Positions 8,315 through 16,841 of a stretch of DNA of 51,601 nucleotides are shown one piece after another; the stretch's first letter is position 1, and every line of letters starts with the position of its first letter. Position numbers and translations under genes: made by a program. The DNA is from Phycisphaeraceae bacterium (GTDB lineage Bacteria > Planctomycetota > Phycisphaerae > Phycisphaerales > Phycisphaeraceae), in the NCBI GenBank assembly GCA_028277745.1, contig JANQFR010000004.1, forward strand, positions 1-51,601. The letters are read 5' to 3'. The notes beneath the pieces are model-generated. The model was given only the letters and a program-made list of their open reading frames with translations. It was not told where the DNA came from and ran no database searches.

Positions 8315-8425
8315 GACGCGGCTCCTTGGATGACGGCGATTCTATCGCCGGAGCGTGAGGCGATGTTGCGGATCGGCGCCCGGCTTGTCCCGTTTGTGGC
8401 GACCGATCGCCCCGGTTGGAGAACG

Positions 8426-9256
8426 TCAGGCTTTTTCGAGGTAGCTCTGGCCGGCGGTGAGGGTGTTCTCGTAAGTGAACCCCAGCTTCTCCAGGCGGTC
8501 CTGGATCGCTTGCAGCCCGTCCTTGATGAAGATCAGGTCGGCGCCGTGGCAGATCAGGCGGGCGCCCTGGGAGAGGTACTGCTCGATCTTCTGGGGCGTG
8601 CCCGCCGGGAGGCCCCAGTCCTTGCCGGTGTTCCGCGCCGCCGCCGCGATCTTCTCGATCGCGGCGTCGATCCTGGGGTGGTCAAACCGGCCGGCGATCC
8701 CCTCCAGGACGGAAAAGTCGCCGGGCCCGAAGAAGATCAGGTCCACACCCTCCACGGCGGCGATGGCCTCGGCCTGATCGACCGCGGCCTGGGTTTCGAG
8801 CTGGACCGCGATGAAGGTCTGTGCGTTGGCCTGCTGGATATATTCGGCGAGGTCCATCGTGCAGTAAGGCATATCGCGGTTACCCCCGTCGCAGCCGCGT
8901 TCGCCCAGCGGCGCGAATTTGGCGTAACGCACGACCTGCCGGGCCTCCTCCGCGTCGTCGCAGCGCGGGTAAAGGATGCCTTGAACGCCCATCTCGAGGA
9001 TCCGGCCCATGCGCATGAACTCGCCCTTGGCCGGCCGCATCATCACGTCGGACCCGGGCGCCAGGTGGGCGGCGCGCACCATCGCCTGAGCGGTTTCCAG
9101 GCTGTAGGGGTGGTGCTCCGCGTCCATCCAGATCCCGTCGAAGCCCATCCGGCCGACCATCTCGCACACCGACGGGTCGGTCAGGTGGCAGGTGACCAGG
9201 TGGACGGCGTCGCCGTGGGCCAGCTTCGCTTTGATCTTCGAGGGACGGACGGGCAT
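8426..9256 (-). CDS. HpcH/HpaI-family class II aldolase
   Basis: This 276-residue TIM-barrel enzyme cleaves 2-keto-3-deoxy-type sugar acids or related 4-hydroxy-2-oxo acids to pyruvate and an aldehyde, using a divalent metal. Visible signatures are GFDGIWMDAEHHPYS near residue 39, MMRPAKGEFMRMGRILEMGVQGILYPRC near 75, metal-ligand region AVQLETQAAVD near 150, and FFGPGDFS near 174. GGAG lies 7 bp before the ATG. The neighbouring AraC regulator, PhyH dioxygenase and Gfo/Idh/MocA oxidoreductase suggest a small sugar or sugar-acid catabolic locus. The exact substrate cannot be read from the sequence. Confidence 0.85.
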   Translation of the reverse strand: MPVRPSKIKAKLAHGDAVHLVTCHLTDPSVCEMVGRMGFDGIWMDAEHHPYSLETAQAMVRAAHLAPGSDVMMRPAKGEFMRMGRILEMGVQGILYPRCDDAEEARQVVRYAKFAPLGERGCDGGNRDMPYCTMDLAEYIQQANAQTFIAVQLETQAAVDQAEAIAAVEGVDLIFFGPGDFSVLEGIAGRFDHPRIDAAIEKIAAAARNTGKDWGLPAGTPQKIEQYLSQGARLICHGADLIFIKDGLQAIQDRLEKLGFTYENTLTAGQSYLEKA

Positions 9257-9336
9257 GGCGGGCTCCGGGGGGGCAAGTTGGATCGGGGACAAACTATATC
9301 GAGATTGACCGGCGGAGCGCATCGGCGTGAACGGCG

Positions 9337-10137
9337 TCAGCCCCGCGGGGCGTGCCGCCGCCGATACGCCGCGGGCGTGAGCCCGTGCGCGGTTCGGAAC
9401 GCGCGATAGAAGTTCGGCAGGTCGGTGAAGCCCAGCCGCTGAGCGATCCGCTTGATCGGCTCGCGGGTCTGGCGGATGCGACGCGCCGCCTCGCGTAAAC
9501 GCGTTTCGCGCACGAAACGCCCGGGCGACAGGCCGTAACGCTTGCGGAACTGCGCCCGAAAATGGCTGACCGACCAGCCCGCACGCCGGGCCATCTCGTC
9601 GAGGCTCACCGCGCGGTCGGGCCGGTCCGTCACCCACTTGCATACGTCGCGCAGCACGTCGTGGTCGGCTGGTTCACGCAGGCGCATCCGGCACGACGCG
9701 ATCTGGCCGAGGATCAGCGTCATCATCGCCTCGCGCAGGGCGTGGGTGTCGCGGCTGGCCGGGGCGTATCGCCACTCAACCATGCGCTCGATGTCCCGTT
9801 CGATGTCGTCGATGTCCTTGACGTTGTAGAGGAAATACCCGCGCCGCTTGCCGCGCCAACGGCGCAGCGGCGGCAGCGCGGACGCCTGTTCATCCATAGA
9901 AAAGTGCTGCACCGCGACAACGCTGCGCGGCGTGACCGTGTCGCCCTCAAACGGCGTGTGCGGGTAGATCAGCACGCCGCAGCCCGCCGGCAGGGAAACC
10001 GATGCCTTGCCCATCAGACGCAGCGCCATGCGCCCACTGCGCACATGAAACAGGTCGAACCGGTCCCAGCAGGCCGGCCCCACCCGCTGGGTCGCGTCAA
10101 ACGCACCGATGCCCGAGAACGGAAAATCCATCTCCAC
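9337..10137 (-). CDS. AraC-family transcriptional regulator
   Basis: This 266-residue regulator has an N-terminal cupin-like sensor (LFHVRSGRMALRLMGKASVSLPAGCGVLIYP) and a C-terminal double helix-turn-helix (SLDEMARRAGWSVSHFRAQFRKRYGLSPGRFVRETRLREAARRI, then IAQRLGFTDLPNFYRAFRTAHGLTPAAYRRR). The second HTH carries the usual GF-x-D-x-x-x-F-x-R-x-F pattern. It is divergent from the PhyH gene across about 125 bp, so that gene is its likely target; it lies downstream of nothing else on its strand. The ligand is probably a sugar or small carbohydrate acid, judging from the neighbours. ATGs at 10137 and 10131 are both possible starts. Confidence 0.88.
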   Translation of the reverse strand: MEMDFPFSGIGAFDATQRVGPACWDRFDLFHVRSGRMALRLMGKASVSLPAGCGVLIYPHTPFEGDTVTPRSVVAVQHFSMDEQASALPPLRRWRGKRRGYFLYNVKDIDDIERDIERMVEWRYAPASRDTHALREAMMTLILGQIASCRMRLREPADHDVLRDVCKWVTDRPDRAVSLDEMARRAGWSVSHFRAQFRKRYGLSPGRFVRETRLREAARRIRQTREPIKRIAQRLGFTDLPNFYRAFRTAHGLTPAAYRRRHAPRG

Positions 10138-10262
10138 CCAACTTACCGCATCCGAGACAACAAAACATCATTAATGACAATATCGACGGTGATGAATATC
10201 CCAAATAATACGAAATCAATGTCCCGTGCTCATCGATCAAGACAATCACCGAGGAACCCCGC
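10138..10262. promoter_or_regulatory. Divergent AraC/PhyH control region
   Basis: This is a 125-bp AT-rich gap between the divergent AraC regulator and PhyH genes, in sharp contrast to the surrounding GC-rich DNA. A TAATAC hexamer (about 10207) is a candidate -10 for the rightward gene. CATCATTAATG and GGTGATGAATA around 10168-10198 form imperfect half-sites that an AraC dimer could use. GAGGA precedes the PhyH ATG by 8 bp. The half-sites are assigned by eye and are weak evidence. Confidence 0.35.
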
Positions 10263-11024
10263 ATGCCCCAATCCGCCGTTCACGAAGAAGCCGTGGAATC
10301 TTTCAATCGCCAGGGTTTCGCCGTGCTGAGCCGACACGTCCCCGAGGCCGACATCGCGACGATCGAGGCGCAGCTTCAGCGCTACATCGATCAGGTGCTC
10401 CCCACGTTGCCCGCCAAAGCCGCGTTCTATGAAGACAAAGACAACCCGGCGACCCTGTTCCGGCTCGACGCGCTGCATGAACATGACCCGTTTTTTGGGC
10501 GGCTGATCGAAGAGGAGCGTTTCCTGTCGCTGGCGGCTTCCTTGCTTGGCGACGAGGCCGTGCCGCAGGGCGTGGCCATGTTCGGCAAGGCGCCGCGCGT
10601 CGGCAACGAGACGCCCGTACACCAGGACAGCTTCTACTTCATGATCGAGCCCGATGAAGCGCTGACGCTCTGGCTGCCGCTGGACCGGACGGACGAAGCG
10701 AACGGCTGCATCAGCTACGTGCCGGGCTCACAGCGGCGGGGCCTGCAGCCGCACGGCCGCAGCGAGGTGTTCGGGTTCTCGCTGGGGCTGCTGACCTACA
10801 CCGACGACGACCGCGCCGCGGAGGTCGCCGTCCATGTCCGGCCGGGCGACCTGATCGCGCACCACGGCCTGACGTACCACCGCGCCGACCCCAACCGTTC
10901 CGACCGCCGCCGCTGGGCCGTGGGGCTGGTCTACTTCGCCGCCCGCGCAAAGGTCGACGAGGCCCGCCGCGCGGCCCATCACCAAGCGACGATTCAACAA
11001 TGGTCTGAATCGGGCAAGACCTGA
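10263..11024 (+). CDS. PhyH-family Fe(II)/2-oxoglutarate dioxygenase
   Basis: This is a 253-residue double-stranded beta-helix oxygenase. The iron-binding facial triad is H120-x-D122 (TPVHQDSFYF) with a distal histidine in LIAHHGLTYHRADPNRS (residues 198-212); the 2-oxoglutarate-binding arginine is probably in that last segment. Family members hydroxylate small molecules such as phytanoyl-CoA, ectoine, antibiotics or phosphonates. The protein is cytoplasmic, with no signal. It is divergent from an AraC regulator and converges on a Gfo/Idh/MocA oxidoreductase 13 bp away. The substrate is unknown; the neighbouring aldolase hints at a sugar-acid or similar small metabolite. Confidence 0.87.
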   Translation: MPQSAVHEEAVESFNRQGFAVLSRHVPEADIATIEAQLQRYIDQVLPTLPAKAAFYEDKDNPATLFRLDALHEHDPFFGRLIEEERFLSLAASLLGDEAVPQGVAMFGKAPRVGNETPVHQDSFYFMIEPDEALTLWLPLDRTDEANGCISYVPGSQRRGLQPHGRSEVFGFSLGLLTYTDDDRAAEVAVHVRPGDLIAHHGLTYHRADPNRSDRRRWAVGLVYFAARAKVDEARRAAHHQATIQQWSESGKT

Positions 11025-11037
11025 CGCGCCCACCGGG

Positions 11038-12030
11038 TCAGGCGTTCGGGCCCGGGCCGATCTCGGCGAGGTCCACGACGCGCCCGCTTTCCTCGCGGCT
11101 GCGGAGCCCCGCGATGATGATGTTCATCTGCTCGACCGTCTCGTCAAACGCAATCGGGCTCCGCCCGGTGCGCAGGTAATCCACAAAGGCCTGCAGCTGG
11201 GCCTTGAACGCGTAAAACGTGTCCTCGAACGCCGCGTGGGCGCAACCCTCTGTGCCGGTGACCGACACGTGGCCGAAGCCGCCGTACAGGTCGTGGATCA
11301 CCATGAACATGATCTCGATGCCGTCGGCGTGCCGGGCATGGACCATGGCGACGCGGTCATCGCCGCTGTGGCGGACCGACCGCCAGCCGCCGAGCGACAC
11401 GAAGGGGTAGGCCGCCTCGACCGCGTGGATGCCGTAGCGCGCCCAGCTCTTGGGCATGGTCACGCTCACGAGGCGCGGCCGCCCCACCGGCTTGAGCTGC
11501 GTGCGCAGCGCAGCGAACTCGCGCGCATATCGCATGCAGCTCGACGACAGCAGCGCCTTGCCGGACCGCTGCCAGTCGATGAACCGCGCGAGGTGGTCGG
11601 CGCGGTCGGTCAGGGGTTTGTCGATGAACACGGGCAGGCCCGCGTCGATGAACGGGCGGGCGCGTTCGAGGTGTTCGTGGCCGATGTCGGTCGGGATGAC
11701 GACAGCGTCGACCTCGCCGATCACCTCTTCGGGCCGCCCGACGATTTCGGGGACGCCGCACGTCTGGGCCACGCGCTGGGCGTCGTCGGAATCGTCGCAC
11801 CAGACGTGCGTCACCTTGACGCCGGCGATGCCGAGGCTGTCGCGCGGCTGGGCGTCGAGGTATCGGCTGATCACGGGGTAGCCGCACCGGCTCATGCCGT
11901 CGGCGTCGTAGTCGCCGTTGATGATGGCGCTCCAGCTGTAGGGGTGGCCGTTGCCCTCAACCATGCCGAGCATCGCCAGACGGATCTGATCCGGGTCACG
12001 GACCAGGGGCTTGGGGGGTGGTGTCATCAT
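11038..12030 (-). CDS. Gfo/Idh/MocA-family NAD(P)-dependent oxidoreductase
   Basis: This 330-residue protein begins with a Rossmann fold (IRLAMLGMVEGNGHPYSW), which has a long loop in place of the tight GxGxxG of classical members. Then come EVDAVVIPTDIGHEHLERARPFIDAGLPVFIDKPLTD near residue 105, the canonical second motif with the catalytic-region lysine, and a beta-sheet C-terminal domain. These enzymes oxidise or epimerise sugars and cyclitols. Planctomycetes carry many of them. The gene converges with the PhyH gene. The divergent first motif may alter cofactor binding; the substrate is unknown. Confidence 0.82.
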   Translation of the reverse strand: MMTPPPKPLVRDPDQIRLAMLGMVEGNGHPYSWSAIINGDYDADGMSRCGYPVISRYLDAQPRDSLGIAGVKVTHVWCDDSDDAQRVAQTCGVPEIVGRPEEVIGEVDAVVIPTDIGHEHLERARPFIDAGLPVFIDKPLTDRADHLARFIDWQRSGKALLSSSCMRYAREFAALRTQLKPVGRPRLVSVTMPKSWARYGIHAVEAAYPFVSLGGWRSVRHSGDDRVAMVHARHADGIEIMFMVIHDLYGGFGHVSVTGTEGCAHAAFEDTFYAFKAQLQAFVDYLRTGRSPIAFDETVEQMNIIIAGLRSREESGRVVDLAEIGPGPNA

Positions 12031-12235
12031 CGGTGGGGTTCGGGGGGATAAAGGCGGCGTTGGCCGGGATCACCTTGCGGGCGAAACGCAGACTAGCCTC
12101 GCGGTAAGGGTAGCCTGAAGCATTGGCAAAATCAGGGACATTATTAGCTTGTTCAAGCGATGAGCGATGGATACGTTACATGATACTAAAAGGCCATTAT
12201 TTCTGAGATGTGACGGCTGTTATTCAGGGCTAATC

Positions 12236-13561
12236 ATGACTTCCCGGGGTTCCGATCAAACAACCAATCAACGGCGACGCGGAACGGCGGCAAACCGTTG
12301 GGTGCCATCTGCATGGACCGGGCTTGTGCTGGTCGCGGTGAGTGCTGCGTGGTCGAGCGCCGCCGATTCGTCGGCTGAGCTGGCGGAATTTCTGGTCGAA
12401 AAGAACGAAGCCGCGCGCCGGGCGATCGCGTCGGCATCTTACGAGATCAGCTACACGTATCGGAGCGGCGGCGATGGCGAAGGGCCGCGGCATTCGGTCG
12501 GCCGCGCGAAGATGCTGCACAAAGGCGACTGGCGGGTTGCCGATGTCTCCTCCGTTCAACAATTCCGCGACAAAAGCGAAAAGACATACGCCAGACGAGC
12601 CGTCCTCAATGACGATTACGCCGCGACCTGGCATGTCGGGACAGGCACGGCCCATCAACGCGATCACGAGTCGATCGGGAGCAGGACAAAAGACGCAAAA
12701 ATGTGGCTTGAATCCAATTTCTGGCCCCACCCGATGCGGTACGGATTCGGGGGCGTTCACGACACGCTGGCGGAGCGCTGGAGGGACGCCGATCAACATG
12801 GCGAAGACTGGCGGATCACTTTGAAACCGCCCGACCACGACGACGCGGCCAATGAGCTGTATTACATCGAGGTCTACCGTTACGAACAACGGCAGGACGT
12901 TCCTTCCCACACCTATGTGATCGACCCCGCGAAGGGGTATCTGGTGACCCGGACGTTCTCTTACGGGGCGGACGGCCGGATCGGCTACGTCACCGATGTG
13001 GAGGCCGGGTTCGATGAGGCGGGCGGCGTCTGGTTCCCGTCGCGGATCATCGAACGCTCTCACCCCGGCTGGCCGATGCAGGGCTGGGCCGCGCTCGATG
13101 AGGCCTTTGAGAACGTGCCGCCCGAACTCAGCATCGAGATGAAGCATTTCCGGGCCAATCAACCCCTTGCGGACGATCTGTTCACCCTCGATGCGTTGGG
13201 CCTGGAGGGCCGGGTGTTTTTGATCCGCCGCCGGTTGGATGACGAGCGGGAAATTCATGTCCACCGCGACGGCCAGATCCTGCCTCAGCGCGTCGAGGGC
13301 GCGATCCGCCGCGGCGAACGCCGCCTTGAAGTTATCACCGATGAGATGCTTCAACCCGTCGAGGAAACGCAGGGCGCCGCCGCGGAGGCCTCGGCCTCGG
13401 GGCGCGAGCCATCGCCCCGGCCGGAAGCGTCATCCGACCCTCCCGCCGCCGCGGCACACGGCTGGCCCGCCCGCCTGGGTTGGCTCATCGCGCTCGGCGG
13501 GTTGGCGTGCCTGGCGGTGTTGGCCGTGATCACCGGCGGGCGAAACATAGATTGGTCTTGA
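12236..13561 (+). CDS. Secreted protein of unknown function with C-terminal membrane anchor
   Basis: This protein is about 441 residues long. It has a basic N-terminus and a hydrophobic signal-like stretch (TGLVLVAVSAAWSSAADSS). A long beta-rich region follows (ASYEISYTYRSGGDGEGPRHSVGRAKMLHKGDWRVADV and later), whose outline resembles the LolA/outer-membrane-lipoprotein-sorting beta sheet often seen in planctomycete surface proteins. A Pro/Ala/Ser-rich linker and one membrane helix near the end (GWLIALGGLACLAVLAVITGG) complete it. The LolA resemblance is only by pattern. The start is uncertain: an in-frame ATG at 12167 adds 23 residues, and neither has a clear ribosome site. Confidence 0.65.
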   Translation: MTSRGSDQTTNQRRRGTAANRWVPSAWTGLVLVAVSAAWSSAADSSAELAEFLVEKNEAARRAIASASYEISYTYRSGGDGEGPRHSVGRAKMLHKGDWRVADVSSVQQFRDKSEKTYARRAVLNDDYAATWHVGTGTAHQRDHESIGSRTKDAKMWLESNFWPHPMRYGFGGVHDTLAERWRDADQHGEDWRITLKPPDHDDAANELYYIEVYRYEQRQDVPSHTYVIDPAKGYLVTRTFSYGADGRIGYVTDVEAGFDEAGGVWFPSRIIERSHPGWPMQGWAALDEAFENVPPELSIEMKHFRANQPLADDLFTLDALGLEGRVFLIRRRLDDEREIHVHRDGQILPQRVEGAIRRGERRLEVITDEMLQPVEETQGAAAEASASGREPSPRPEASSDPPAAAAHGWPARLGWLIALGGLACLAVLAVITGGRNIDWS

Positions 13562-13711
13562 CGGTAAAAGCTAACCTCCAACGACCATAAAACTGGAGAA
13601 TTGCTTCTATTATTCAACCGAGGGAGTATTTTGTAATACATACAAGAAAACGATCGACAACAATAATTGACCTGATTCAGATAAATCAAAATCCGTTTTT
13701 CCCTGACTGAG
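13562..13711. other. AT-rich intergenic gap
   Basis: This 150-bp AT-rich stretch lies between two codirectional secreted-protein genes. It contains runs such as GTAATACATACAAG and AACAATAATTG that could hold a promoter for the downstream gene, but no convincing -35/-10 pair with good spacing was found. No coding potential is seen. Confidence 0.4.
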
Positions 13712-15409
13712 ATGTCTAATTTGTGTCAAATCATTCTCGTTGTTGGCCTATGCTTTTGTTGGCATGTCTATCCGACATCCGCTGATGTCGAAACAGGACG
13801 GGAAAAGCATGGCCATCTTTTCCCAGGTCAGCCGCCTGCTGCGTTATGGTTTGCACAGCATGCCGTGGACCCCGAACTGAAAACCGCAGCCGTCGACGGC
13901 CTAAAAGATTGGCTTGCGCAGAATAGCAAGACGATCGACCCCGCAAGCCACGGGCTGGTCATGGGGGAGATCAGCCGCCTCGAAGGTGACCCGGAATCCG
14001 CGAGGCGACAGATAAAACTGGCTTTGGAATCGATCGGGCGGGATGGGGAGACCGTTGCGGATGTAAACGTTCTCGATATGGTTTTGTCGTCGTCCGCCGC
14101 GTGGGGGCATCTCGGTGAGCCTGAACTGAGTCAAGCGCTTCGGCGCGTGACGAATGACTGGCTGCCATTTTCAAAGGTTCACCGCGACGATTGGATGACG
14201 CTCTTGCGGCGGGCCTACCTACGGGGCGACTATTCATTGGTGATTGAAGTGGCCGACGATTGGAGGGACAAGAGCGATGATGTCCTTCAAGACCCCGGCC
14301 TCGCTTTGCTTGCGGCCCGATCGCACGGCTACCGATTCTGGGAGTACTTTGATACAAGGCGATCCAGGCGAAACGAGTCACCATCGCAATTCGCGTCTGA
14401 ACTCAAATCGAGGGCGACTGAAACGACGCATGCCTATGAGATCGCGATGGAGCTCGAACAGGACCCGCATGTGAAGATGCAGATTTACCGGGAGTGGTGG
14501 GGGTACAATGCACACCGGGCGTTTGAAGCGGATTCAGAAGCGATCCGTTCAGCGGTGCATTGGCTTTGGACGCAGGACCCGGAGATTGTATCGGATCGCG
14601 CTCGTCATCAAGCGGACGAACTGGCGGGAGCCTTTGCCAAGGCGTTTTCTGATTCCTCAGAAGGCGAGTCTGATTCCGATCAAGCCATGGAGTTGATCCG
14701 CAGCGAATATTTGATGCTTGCTCCGATGGGTGTGTCTGAAGATCGATTTGATAAAATAGTAAAAGGCGCTTCAGATTTTGTTTCTCATGGTTTCCCGGCT
14801 GAATTGGCTGGGCCGAACGGCTTGGCCTTGTCGCTCCGATGGTATTTGTGGGGCTGCGTTGCGTATCCGGAACCGTCCCGGGAGTCCCGAGAACTGATCG
14901 AGGCCCAGCATGAAACGCTTAAGGTCTGGATGCAAGATGCCTTTGATGAAGCGCTGGCCAACCCGATGCTTCATGGGTTAGGCCGTCGCGAAGCAGCAAC
15001 CTACGCTGATTGGTATGCGCGCACGAAAGACAATCCATGGTTCCCGTATTTCAAACAGCCGCTGCAGCCCCATGAGTGGGAGAAGATAAGGCTGGCAAAC
15101 ATCAATGAGATCAACCAGATTGGCCGGCCAATGCGGTTGAAATGGGCTTCTGTTAAGCCGGGCCAGGCGGATGTGGAAGAGTATGCGCAAGATGAGCGCA
15201 GACATACTTATGCTTTGCGGGTTTCCATTCAAAGGTGGGTTACAAATTACTGCAGACCGATGTTCCGATGGCATCTGCCCACGAAGCGCATTACTGAGTG
15301 TTCAGGCATGATGAACGATTCGAATGCCTATATTTTTTCGGTTGATGATTGGAAAGTGATGCCTGAAGGAGCGCCTAAGCCGTATTTGACCACGCTCCGT
15401 CAAAGGTAA
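13712..15409 (+). CDS. Secreted helical-repeat protein of unknown function
   Basis: This is a 565-residue protein with a clear signal segment at residues 5-23 (CQIILVVGLCFCWHVYPTSA). The rest is soluble and strongly helical, with paired-helix spacing like TPR/SEL1 proteins (EISRLEGDPESARRQIKLALE, RRAYLRGDYSLVIEVADDW). It is rich in Trp and Asp. GC content and codon use are lower than in the GC-rich neighbours. No catalytic motif or membrane anchor is visible. It follows another secreted unknown on the same strand, so both may be surface or periplasmic proteins acquired together. The family is not recognised. Confidence 0.7.
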   Translation: MSNLCQIILVVGLCFCWHVYPTSADVETGREKHGHLFPGQPPAALWFAQHAVDPELKTAAVDGLKDWLAQNSKTIDPASHGLVMGEISRLEGDPESARRQIKLALESIGRDGETVADVNVLDMVLSSSAAWGHLGEPELSQALRRVTNDWLPFSKVHRDDWMTLLRRAYLRGDYSLVIEVADDWRDKSDDVLQDPGLALLAARSHGYRFWEYFDTRRSRRNESPSQFASELKSRATETTHAYEIAMELEQDPHVKMQIYREWWGYNAHRAFEADSEAIRSAVHWLWTQDPEIVSDRARHQADELAGAFAKAFSDSSEGESDSDQAMELIRSEYLMLAPMGVSEDRFDKIVKGASDFVSHGFPAELAGPNGLALSLRWYLWGCVAYPEPSRESRELIEAQHETLKVWMQDAFDEALANPMLHGLGRREAATYADWYARTKDNPWFPYFKQPLQPHEWEKIRLANINEINQIGRPMRLKWASVKPGQADVEEYAQDERRHTYALRVSIQRWVTNYCRPMFRWHLPTKRITECSGMMNDSNAYIFSVDDWKVMPEGAPKPYLTTLRQR

Positions 15410-15539
15410 ATGGCGTTTTGACGGGGTTGGAGGGCTCAGAAGACGCGATGCCGATCGAGATGCTGAGCCCGGCGATGGAGTGGGCGGGCTGAGCGATGCC
15501 CGCCGCGGCGCCGGGGCGGGGGCCGTTACAATCCCCTCC

Positions 15540-15806
15540 ATGACGGCGACGTTCGACGACGAGGGCCCGGGCGAGCACGACGCCCACCTGCTCGACCACG
15601 ACCTGGGCGAGAACGACACCGTGGCGTGCGCGAGCTGCGGGCGGACGGTGCTGGCGTTTGCCGAGCGTTGCCCCCACTGCGGGCACGACTACCGGAGCGA
15701 GGCGTGGTGCGAGCCGGGGGCGGACGGCAAGTCGCGGCTGTGGCTGTGGGTGGCGGCCGGGCTGGCGGCGGTGCTCGTGCTGCTGGTGATCGGGGGAGTG
15801 TGGTGA
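15540..15806 (+). CDS. Small zinc-ribbon membrane protein
   Basis: This is an 88-residue protein. An acidic N-terminus is followed by a zinc ribbon with two CxxC knuckles (CASCGRTVLAFAERCPHCG) and a single C-terminal membrane helix (LWLWVAAGLAAVLVLLVIGGVW). The ribbon should face the cytoplasm. Its stop overlaps the GTG start of the PLD-like gene (GTGA), so the two are probably coupled. A TACAAT hexamer at 15527-15532 ends 7 bp before the ATG, which would give a leaderless or nearly leaderless transcript, though no good -35 is seen 17 bp upstream. Confidence 0.75.
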   Translation: MTATFDDEGPGEHDAHLLDHDLGENDTVACASCGRTVLAFAERCPHCGHDYRSEAWCEPGADGKSRLWLWVAAGLAAVLVLLVIGGVW

Positions 15807-16498
15807 ACAAGGTGCGGCAGGACAAGCTGCGAGCGATCCTGGAGGCGACGTTCGACGACGGCCGGCTGTCGCGGGGCGAGTCGACCGCGCTGCGCGCGGT
15901 GATGGCCGAGCTGGCCGACGAGCGCGAGGCCCTGGCGTTTGCGCGCAACACCGCGTTCGAGATGGCGGCCGGGCGGATCGAGGCCGAGCCGACGCGCACG
16001 CTCGACTGGCTCCGGCGGGTCGACAAGATCATCGACAACGCCGGCCGACGCGACGTGAAACCGCCCGACCTCGAGGTCCGGTTCAGCCCCGGCGACGGCG
16101 TGCTCGACCTCATCCGCGCCGCGCTGCACAACGCCGAGGAGTCGATCGACGTCTGCGTGTTCACGATCACCGACGACCGCATCACCGACGCGCTGCTCGA
16201 CGCCCACCGCGACGACGTGGCGGTCCGCATCGTCACCGACAACGCCAAACGCTTCGACCGCGGCTCCGACATCGCCCGGCTGGCCGAGGCGGGCGTCCCC
16301 GTCCGGCACGACCCCAGCGATGACCACATGCACCACAAGTTCGCGGTGATCGACCGCCGGACGCTGCTGGGCGGCAGCTACAACTGGACGCGCGGCGCCA
16401 CGCGCAACCACGAAAACCTCGTCCTCCTGCGCGACCCGCGCGTCGTCCGCCCGTTCATTGACGCGTTTGAGGGGCTGTGGAAGGCCTTCCGCCCCTGA
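15803..16498 (+). CDS. PLD-like (phospholipase D/nuclease fold) protein
   Basis: This is a 231-residue protein. The first ~75 residues are a helical domain of acidic, EF-hand-like character (EATFDDGRLSRGESTALRAVM). Residues 80-231 form one PLD unit with the HxKx4D motif in DHMHHKFAVID, followed by GGSYNWTRGATRNHENLVLL. A single HKD motif means the active form would be a dimer, as in Nuc/FAM83-like or mitochondrial PLD6-like proteins. Nuclease or phosphodiesterase activity is inferred. The GTG start is preceded by GGGGAG and overlaps the zinc-ribbon gene. An alternative GTG lies one codon upstream. Confidence 0.85.
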   Translation: MNKVRQDKLRAILEATFDDGRLSRGESTALRAVMAELADEREALAFARNTAFEMAAGRIEAEPTRTLDWLRRVDKIIDNAGRRDVKPPDLEVRFSPGDGVLDLIRAALHNAEESIDVCVFTITDDRITDALLDAHRDDVAVRIVTDNAKRFDRGSDIARLAEAGVPVRHDPSDDHMHHKFAVIDRRTLLGGSYNWTRGATRNHENLVLLRDPRVVRPFIDAFEGLWKAFRP

Positions 16499-16535
16499 GT
16501 CGCCGCGCCGATCGCCCCCGTAATAAGAAGACAGA

Positions 16536-16841
16536 ATGGTCTTGACGAAACGCCTGAGGGCGGTAGGCTACGTGCGAGTGAATTGCAACCTCTCCCAGGA
16601 ACGAGTCTCCCTGGACCGCCTGCCGACCGGCACGCCCGCGGTGGTGGTCGGGGTCGACGCGGGCGATGACGATGCCGAGCGGCTCAAGGTGATGGGCCTG
16701 TGCGAGGGCGCGCCGGTTCATAACCTCCGTAATGGCAATAGGATGATCACCTGCGTGGCCGGGACCCGTCTCGGGTTGACCGCCGCCGTGGCGCGGCGGG
16801 TCACCGTGGCGCCGCGGGAGCAGGACGAGCCGACGCCGTGA
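16536..16841 (+). CDS. feoA: FeoA-domain ferrous iron transport protein
   Basis: This is a 101-residue protein with the SH3-like FeoA domain in residues 25-92: LDRLPTGTPAVVVGVDAGDDDAERLKVMGLCEGAPVHNL, then MITCVAGTRLGLTAAVARRVTV. FeoA binds the cytoplasmic side of FeoB and supports Fe(II) uptake. Its stop overlaps the GTG start of feoB by 4 bp, so the two are translated together. The 25 N-terminal residues are extra relative to typical FeoA and may include a wrong start; no strong ribosome site is seen. No Fur-like box was found directly upstream. Confidence 0.9.
   Translation: MVLTKRLRAVGYVRVNCNLSQERVSLDRLPTGTPAVVVGVDAGDDDAERLKVMGLCEGAPVHNLRNGNRMITCVAGTRLGLTAAVARRVTVAPREQDEPTP

Noticed and set aside
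5795..9409. A 1204-codon open frame on the + strand
   Set aside because: It runs antisense to three well-supported - strand genes (debranching enzyme, LURP-one protein, aldolase). Its sequence is Gly/Val/Glu repetitive, as expected from the complementary codon positions of GC-rich genes.
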